A DNA stretch of 18,331 nucleotides from Patescibacteria group bacterium (GTDB taxonomy: Bacteria > Patescibacteriota > Patescibacteriia > 2-12-FULL-60-25). The notes under the pieces are model-generated. The model ran no database searches. It was not told the DNA's origin and worked only from the letters and a program-made list of their open reading frames with translations. The position numbers and the translations under genes are program-made. Shown here piece by piece: positions 14,584 through 18,331 of this stretch. Each line of letters starts with the position of its first letter. The first letter of the stretch is position 1. The stretch is taken from NCBI GenBank assembly GCA_018824765.1, contig JAHJFW010000009.1, positions 1-18,331 on the forward strand. The letters are read 5' to 3'.

Positions 14584-15629
14584 CCTTTTGTATGCGCTAA
14601 GTACCTTTTGCACCCCTCCGGTGATTCGTTGAGTAAAAATTGGAGCGGTGAGCGTTGATCGTGGGCATAATGCGGTCGTTCTGCATTGTACCAGACAAGC
14701 CAATCGAGCAGTTTATCATTGAAACGATTAACATCCATAAGTAGCGGAGCATGGTAATCAACAAATTCCTCTTGGATGGTGCGGTTGAATCGTTCACAAT
14801 GGGCATTCATCTTCGGTGTTTTGGGATATGTCCGCCAATGAGTGAGACATAGGCGCCGAAGCTCATCATCGAACAGTTTCATAAATTCAGAGCCGTTATC
14901 CGTTAGGACGAATTCGATAGGATATGGAAATACGATACGAATAATGTCGAAGAATGTTTTTGCCGCATGTGAAGCATGGCTCGTGGTAAGCATGGCAAAT
15001 GCAAACCTGGAATGTATGTCCACAAAGGTTATGAGATATCTGCGTAAACCGTGCTGAATACGCTCAACCGTATCAAGCGACACGCAATGACCTGTATGTG
15101 TGGCGATGAAGTGTTTTGGTTTTCTGGGGACTTTTAACCGTTTTCGAGGAACAATGCGGCCATTGTGTCTAACTTTCTGAGGGAATGTTCTCAAGCCACC
15201 CATATCCTTCATAATGTTGCCAATTGTTGCAATGGAAGGACCATGAAGGCCTTGTCCATCACAAAACCGCTGAGGGAGCGGGTGTATTTTGTCTTTTCCG
15301 AGATTAGGATGTTCTTGACGCAATCTTTTGATCTCGGAGACGATGGCTGGAGGCCAAATACGTTTCCGCCGGTTATGAGGTGTTGTCTTTTTCGGATTCA
15401 ACGCCTCCAGACGACCATTTCCTTTCTTTAAGACGGATTTCCATAGTCGCAGTGTCCGCTCTGATAGCTTAAAAGCATCCATGGCTGACGCAATGCCGTA
15501 TTTCTTCCAATGCTCTAAGATACGGATGCGATTCTTTGCTTCTTCTGTAACCATACGGACTAAGCGTATGGCATAGTCAGTAATCTTCCAAAAACCTCTT
15601 ATTTGATATCCTTTTCGCTGGATTTGCAT
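14580..15629 (-). CDS. DDE transposase (IS481/IS3-like integrase core)
   Basis: The 349-residue protein has an N-terminal helix-turn-helix (about 32-66, ending in LSERTLRLWKSVL), a basic linker with an HTH_29/32-like second half, and an rve integrase core with catalytic D186 (SLDTVER), D244 (LTDNGSEF) and E279 (NAHCERFNR); the last two are 34 residues apart, the DD(34-35)E spacing of IS481/IS3 elements. All catalytic residues are present and the frame is unbroken, so it may be active. ATG 15629 is used; M26 (15554) is an alternative. The last codons, AAA GGT TGA, lie outside the insertion-sequence end, so the stop codon comes from flanking DNA. Confidence 0.93.
   Translation of the reverse strand: MQIQRKGYQIRGFWKITDYAIRLVRMVTEEAKNRIRILEHWKKYGIASAMDAFKLSERTLRLWKSVLKKGNGRLEALNPKKTTPHNRRKRIWPPAIVSEIKRLRQEHPNLGKDKIHPLPQRFCDGQGLHGPSIATIGNIMKDMGGLRTFPQKVRHNGRIVPRKRLKVPRKPKHFIATHTGHCVSLDTVERIQHGLRRYLITFVDIHSRFAFAMLTTSHASHAAKTFFDIIRIVFPYPIEFVLTDNGSEFMKLFDDELRRLCLTHWRTYPKTPKMNAHCERFNRTIQEEFVDYHAPLLMDVNRFNDKLLDWLVWYNAERPHYAHDQRSPLQFLLNESPEGCKRYLAHTKG
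14589..14626 (+). repeat. Left terminal inverted repeat of the insertion sequence
   Basis: Begins TGTATGCGCTAAG and contains TTGCACCCCTC. It pairs with 15638-15675 as an imperfect inverted repeat with a one-base length difference in the middle. Confidence 0.8.
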
Positions 15630-15637
15630 ACCTCGGT

Positions 15638-15675
15638 AATTCCCGAGGGGTGCAATATGTATCTTAGCTTATGCA
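15638..15675 (-). repeat. Right terminal inverted repeat of the insertion sequence
   Basis: Read inward from 15675 on the minus strand it begins TGCATAAGCTAAG and contains TTGCACCCCTC. It overlaps a 6-bp hairpin, CCTCGG/CCGAGG (15631-15636, 15643-15648), that ends one base before the transposase ATG. Confidence 0.8.
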
Positions 15676-15686
15676 CCTTTTTTATT

Positions 15687-15714
15687 GGTGCCAGGCACCA
15701 AGGTGCCAGGCACC
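15687..15714. repeat. REP pair A
   Basis: Two copies of the palindrome GGTGCCAGGCACC separated by AA. It lies 11 bp from the insertion-sequence end and belongs to the same REP family that brackets the RAYT gene. Confidence 0.88.
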
Positions 15715-15782
15715 GGAAAAAAACTATTTTATTTTGTGAGACACCTGTGGATAAGCGGTAAATTGCGAATAAAAAAGTACCC

Positions 15783-15820
15783 TTGACAGAGGGATGGAAA
15801 ATATGGCAGCGGTATATATA
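15783..15820 (+). promoter_or_regulatory. Possible promoter of the RAYT gene
   Basis: A perfect TTGACA (15783-15788) and a TATATATA run (15813-15820) lie in the 111-bp AT-rich stretch between REP pairs A and B, but their 24-bp spacing is too long for a standard promoter. A transcript from here would begin with the REP B hairpin. The rest of 15715-15825 shows nothing else beyond one DnaA-box-like TGTGGATAA (15746-15754). Confidence 0.25.
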
Positions 15821-15825
15821 TAAGC

Positions 15826-15853
15826 GGTGCCAGGCACCAAGGTGCCTGGCACC
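15826..15853. repeat. REP pair B, upstream of the RAYT gene
   Basis: GGTGCCAGGCACC, AA, GGTGCCTGGCACC. Because the second copy has T at its centre, the whole 28 bp is nearly one long palindrome, unlike pairs A and C. An ATG follows immediately at 15854. Confidence 0.88.
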
Positions 15854-15871
15854 ATGACACAATTGATCAAT

Positions 15872-16420
15872 ATGGGGAGACCTAAGCGTAACCTTGATCC
15901 TTCAGGGATGTATCACATAATTGCAAGAGGAAATAATAAGTTGCCGATTTTTCATTGTGTGGAAGACTATAGGATGTATCTTTTTATATTACTTCAAGCA
16001 AAGTTTGCATACGGGTTCTCTATGTACCATTATGTTTTGATGCCAAATCACGTCCATTTATTGATGCAACCGAGACGCGAGAAGTTTTCTGCTTGTATGC
16101 ACAAAATTCAAACAAATTACGCAAAGTATTTTTGCAAGAAATATAATTTTGTCGGTCATGTTTGGCAGGATAGGTTTAAAAGTTTATCCATCGAAACCAA
16201 TGCTTATTTATTAGCATGTGGAAATTATATTGAGATGAATCCCGTCCGAGCCGGACTAGGCACTCGTCCGGAAGAGTGGGCTTGGTCAAGTTGCAAATTT
16301 TATGTATTTGGAGAGAAAAATAAACTTATTAGTTGCAATCCACTCTACGAAACTTTTGCAAAAGAAGAATCTGAAAGGAGATTGCTATATAGTCAGCAAT
16401 TATCAAAAACACGATCGTGA
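15872..16420 (+). CDS. REP-associated tyrosine transposase (RAYT), Y1/IS200-like
   Basis: The 182-residue protein is an HUH single-strand transposase: MGRPKRNLDP-SGMYHIIARGNN at the N-terminus, HUH motif in MPNHVHLL (H60, H62), a candidate nucleophile Tyr in QTNYAKYF (Y83), then GHVWQDRFKS (95-104) and NYIEMNPVRAGL (118-129), all hallmarks of the TnpA-REP group. It would cut and join single-stranded DNA next to REP hairpins. ATG 15872 fits the family N-terminus best; ATG 15854, right after REP pair B, would add six residues, and the frame is open from GTG 15827 inside the REP. The motifs are intact, so it may be active. Its AT-rich codon use contrasts with its neighbours. Confidence 0.92.
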   Translation: MGRPKRNLDPSGMYHIIARGNNKLPIFHCVEDYRMYLFILLQAKFAYGFSMYHYVLMPNHVHLLMQPRREKFSACMHKIQTNYAKYFCKKYNFVGHVWQDRFKSLSIETNAYLLACGNYIEMNPVRAGLGTRPEEWAWSSCKFYVFGEKNKLISCNPLYETFAKEESERRLLYSQQLSKTRS

Positions 16421-16425
16421 AAAAT

Positions 16426-16453
16426 GGTGCCAGGCACCAAAGTGCCAGGCACC
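16426..16453. repeat. REP pair C, downstream of the RAYT gene
   Basis: GGTGCCAGGCACC, AA, AGTGCCAGGCACC; one base differs from pair A. It sits between the RAYT stop and the end of the priming transferase gene and could act as a hairpin terminator for either. Confidence 0.88.
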
Positions 16454-16458
16454 GATTT

Positions 16459-17889
16459 CTAATACACGCCTTTTCTGTAGATGACGGTGAACGGCGTTTT
16501 GAGCGCGATGTAGAGATCGAGTGCAAGAGACCAATTTTCGATATACCACGTGTCGAGGCGGACCTCGTCTTCGAATTCCAGATCGCTGCGGCCGGAGATT
16601 TGCGCCAGGCCGGTGATGCCGGGACGGATGGCGAGGACGCGGCGGTGGTGGGGGAGATATTTTGCGACTTCGCGCGGTTGGTGCGGGCGCGGACCGACGA
16701 TGGACATGTCGCCTTTTAGCACATTCCAAAATTGCGGCAGTTCATCGATTGACCAGCGGCGCAAGAACCGTCCGACATGCGTGATGCGCGGATCGTCCGC
16801 AATTTTATAAACTGGTCCGGCCTTGATGCTTTTTTTCGCGATCAACTGTTTTTCATAACGCAATCCGGCAGCCGAATTTCCAAACTGCGGGCCGATGGAG
16901 TATTTGCTATACATTGAGCGCAGTTTAGTCAAGCTGAACAGCTCGCCGCGTTCGCCGACGCGAATGTTTTTAAACAATACCGGCCAGCCATCTTCAATAA
17001 AAATGCAGATGAGCGCGATCAATAAAATCGGGCCGGTGATTATCAGTCCAGCCAAGGAAAAAACAATATCAAAAGCACGTTTGGCAATGCGCCCCCAACC
17101 GTCCAAGGGCGTCCGTTTTACTTCGATTATGGGGACGCCGGCGGAAGTCGTGACCTCGATATTTGTGAAGGCGGCCGTAAAAAAATCCGCCAGATAATTA
17201 AAGGTGAAATGATGTTCTTCCGCAAAGGCGATCAGTTCTAGGGCTTGGTTTTTTGGTAGGTCAGGATCCGCCAGAAGGACTGCATCCACGCCGCCGTTTT
17301 TTTGCAACTTTAATATGGCGCGCCTTACATTATCATTCCAGCCGTTGAATTGCCTCACTACGGTGTAGCCCAGAATGGGATGGGATTTATATTCATTGAT
17401 GATGCCGTCCGCGGTTTTCGATTCCCCGATGATAACGATTTTTTTATGGCCGATGCCGGCGCGTAAAAGCAAATGCCTGATTACACGCAGAACGAGCCTC
17501 TCGAAAAAGACGAAGGTTATGGAAAAAAGCCAAACTGCTAAAACAATAAAGCGCGAAGTATCCAGTTCGCGCCGGAAGAACACCAAGGCTATCAGCATCA
17601 TAACTCCGGCAGTGCCTGCCAGAGCGACACGTCCAAGTTCGTTCCATGCCTTGCGTTGGCGCGTGCTGTAAAGCCCTGCGACTGCGAACAAACAGATCCA
17701 AATAACGACGAAAATACTGACAGTCTGCATGTATTCGACGAACGGCACATCCTGCAGAACGGGTCGGACTTGCAGAACAAAACGCGAGAAGCGCAAAAGA
17801 TAGGCGGCCAGCCCCGCGCAAAACAGCGCCGCAACATCAAGCGGGAGGAGCAGGGCTGTAAAAGTTAAATCTATTCTGCGGATGCGCAT
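16459..17889 (-). CDS. Polyprenyl-phosphate sugar-1-phosphate transferase (priming glycosyltransferase)
   Basis: The 476-residue protein belongs to the WcaJ/WbaP (PNPT-type bacterial sugar transferase) family, which moves a hexose-1-phosphate from a nucleotide sugar onto undecaprenyl phosphate to start exopolysaccharide or O-antigen synthesis. Four N-terminal membrane spans (about 10-33, 55-76, 88-106, 115-133) lead into a Rossmann-like CoA-binding domain with IVIIGESKTA (151-160). A fifth hydrophobic segment (273-298) precedes the catalytic domain: KRAFD (270-274), PVLFKNIRVGERG (303-315), KLRSM (322-326), the RWSIDELPQFWNVLKGDMSIVGPRP block with acidic D382/E383, and PGITGLAQISGR (423-434). 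All conserved residues are present and length is normal. The sugar cannot be read from sequence. It is the first gene of the cluster on the minus strand, now separated from the glycosyltransferases by two mobile units. Confidence 0.95.
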   Translation of the reverse strand: MRIRRIDLTFTALLLPLDVAALFCAGLAAYLLRFSRFVLQVRPVLQDVPFVEYMQTVSIFVVIWICLFAVAGLYSTRQRKAWNELGRVALAGTAGVMMLIALVFFRRELDTSRFIVLAVWLFSITFVFFERLVLRVIRHLLLRAGIGHKKIVIIGESKTADGIINEYKSHPILGYTVVRQFNGWNDNVRRAILKLQKNGGVDAVLLADPDLPKNQALELIAFAEEHHFTFNYLADFFTAAFTNIEVTTSAGVPIIEVKRTPLDGWGRIAKRAFDIVFSLAGLIITGPILLIALICIFIEDGWPVLFKNIRVGERGELFSLTKLRSMYSKYSIGPQFGNSAAGLRYEKQLIAKKSIKAGPVYKIADDPRITHVGRFLRRWSIDELPQFWNVLKGDMSIVGPRPHQPREVAKYLPHHRRVLAIRPGITGLAQISGRSDLEFEDEVRLDTWYIENWSLALDLYIALKTPFTVIYRKGVY

Positions 17890-17896
17890 TTGTTAA

Positions 17897-17902
17897 ATTA
17901 TA
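17897..17902 (-). promoter_or_regulatory. Consensus -10 of the priming transferase gene, leaderless type
   Basis: Perfect TATAAT on the minus strand, 7 nt before the ATG at 17889. A weak -35 (TTCGTA at 17921-17926, 18-bp spacer) is possible. No Shine-Dalgarno is present. Confidence 0.6.
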
Positions 17903-17919
17903 TCGCGAACAGCGTAACA

Positions 17920-17941
17920 ATACGAATTTTGAAAATTGTAT
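17920..17941. repeat. AT-rich inverted repeat between rnpB and the priming transferase
   Basis: AATTTT and AAAATT arms around one central base, extended by ATAC/GTAT with mismatches. It could be part of an rnpB 3' processing or termination site or an operator overlapping the downstream promoter; no clean U-run follows on the minus strand. Confidence 0.35.
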
Positions 17942-17945
17942 CAAA

Positions 17946-18331
17946 TGTTCGGGCCGGACGATAAGCCGAATTTTGTATCCTGTATTTCTGCCAAAGCGGA
18001 AGTACAGAATGATGATCATCTATCTGGGATGACGATTGCTCGTCACCTCGTGCGAGCTACCAGTGCCGACGCACAGCATCGGAAATCCAATGAGTAAATG
18101 ACAAATGACTAATTACTAATGACTAATGAAGGATAATATCCTAACTTCGTCATTCGGATTTCGTCATTCGGATTTTATTCTTGTCATTCCGATGCCATGC
18201 ACCGGCTCTTGCTCTTGCACCGGAGAGGGTTTACAACGGACCGATGTTACCACCGGCCTAGATGTGTAGCAGGTCGATCTCTTAAAAATTCAACTCGCGT
18301 CAAATTCCAGAGTTCGACCACATCACATCAC
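17946..18331 (-). ncRNA. rnpB: RNase P RNA, 3' part (runs out of the window)
   Basis: On the minus strand the segment around 18215-18260 reads GGTGGTAACATCGGTCC, then GTAAACCC, then GCAAGAGCAAGAG, matching the P11-P12 and J11/12-J12/13 core of bacterial RNase P RNA. Further on come the GGTAGCTCGC stretch (GGU of L15, which binds the tRNA CCA end), AGATAGATGATCATC, and near the 3' end TTCGGCTTATCGTCCGG, the equivalent of the GGCTTAT that forms P4 in E. coli. A helix CTGTA/TACAG in front of it fits P19. The 5' half (P1-P4) lies beyond 18331. The arm expected to be P16/P17 carries a large repeat insertion (18085-18186). The 3' end is estimated by comparison with E. coli. Confidence 0.93.
18085..18186. 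repeat. Heptad-repeat insertion inside RNase P RNA
   Basis: About 102 bp bounded by a 9-bp inverted repeat (GCATCGGAA at 18076-18084, TTCCGATGC at 18187-18195). On the plus strand the left half has ATGACTA/ATGACAA-like heptads and the right half two 14-bp CGTCATTCGGATTT units, around a central GGATAATATCC palindrome (18131-18141). AATGAC motifs on one side and GTCATT motifs on the other are complementary, so the whole insert can extend one imperfect hairpin. Confidence 0.8.

Larger units (their letters stand above)
14589..15675 (-). mobile_element. Insertion sequence, IS481/IS3-like, 1087 bp
   Basis: The element is bounded by imperfect inverted repeats of 38 bp sharing GCTAAG and TTGCACCCCTC blocks and starting TG. 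CCTTT directly flanks both ends (14584-14588 and 15676-15680), a 5-bp target duplication (6 bp, ACCTTT, if the terminal A is shared). With an intact transposase and matching duplication the insertion looks recent. It separates the polysaccharide glycosyltransferases from the priming-transferase side of the cluster. Confidence 0.85.
15826..16453 (+). mobile_element. RAYT gene with flanking REP pairs
   Basis: REP pair B directly precedes, and REP pair C directly follows, the transposase gene (6 bp after its stop). The unit is markedly more AT-rich than the adjoining polysaccharide genes and opposes them in orientation, consistent with acquired DNA. Whether it moves as a unit is unknown: RAYTs are thought to spread REPs and are often domesticated. 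Confidence 0.7.

Noticed and set aside
15746..15754. DnaA box TGTGGATAA as part of a replication origin
   Set aside because: Only one box, no cluster, no AT-rich unwinding element and no dnaA or dnaN nearby; one exact 9-mer can occur by chance.
15599..15862. 87-residue minus-strand frame across REP pairs A and B
   Set aside because: It is built largely of REP palindromes and the insertion-sequence end, with no start signal or family similarity.
18085..18186. CRISPR array
   Set aside because: Units are 7 or 14 bp, directly adjacent and degenerate, without unique spacers or cas genes, and they lie inside rnpB.

Overview
The window most likely comes from a Candidate Phyla Radiation (Patescibacteria / Parcubacteria-like) bacterium. 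This is inferred from gene content and layout: tsaD with tsaE, a lone PilB-type ATPase, FtsH, a compact four-domain S1 protein, small uncharacterised membrane proteins and a surface-polysaccharide cluster, with almost no Shine-Dalgarno sequences ahead of the genes. No rRNA or other marker in the window settles the taxonomy.

Layout. 1-31 is the 5' end of a tRNA (probably Glu, minus strand) with its own promoter. 124-872 holds a short VIT/CCC1-like membrane protein and a convergent 79-residue membrane protein. 897-2461 is tsaD-tsaE (t6A tRNA modification), closed by a bidirectional terminator. 2542-8692 is a leftward block: S1-like protein, FtsH, a polytopic membrane protein and PilB/GspE ATPase. 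8777-9425 has no protein gene but carries a strong candidate for a structured, independently transcribed RNA of about 430 nt on the minus strand. 9426-10112 is an unrecognised helical protein. 10164-17889 (minus) is a cell-surface cluster: a polyprenyl-phosphate sugar-1-phosphate transferase that starts glycan synthesis, two GT4 glycosyltransferases and a large secreted protein with three Ig-like repeats. Between the priming transferase and the glycosyltransferases sit an apparently intact IS481/IS3-like insertion sequence (imperfect 38-bp terminal repeats, 5-bp target duplication) and a REP-associated tyrosine transposase (RAYT) bracketed by paired REP palindromes. 17946-18331 is the 3' part of RNase P RNA (minus strand, running out of the window).

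Three cross-cutting signals stand out. (1) Degenerate tandem repeats with a 7-bp period occur at five unrelated loci: inside tsaD, between tsaD and tsaE, upstream of ftsH, inside a glycosyltransferase, and within an arm of RNase P RNA. (2) Several genes have a -10 hexamer only 6-8 nt before the ATG, the signature of leaderless mRNAs. (3) The minus-strand RNA at 8904-9338 has promoter, terminator and a compact four-way junction, but matches no family I can recognise.
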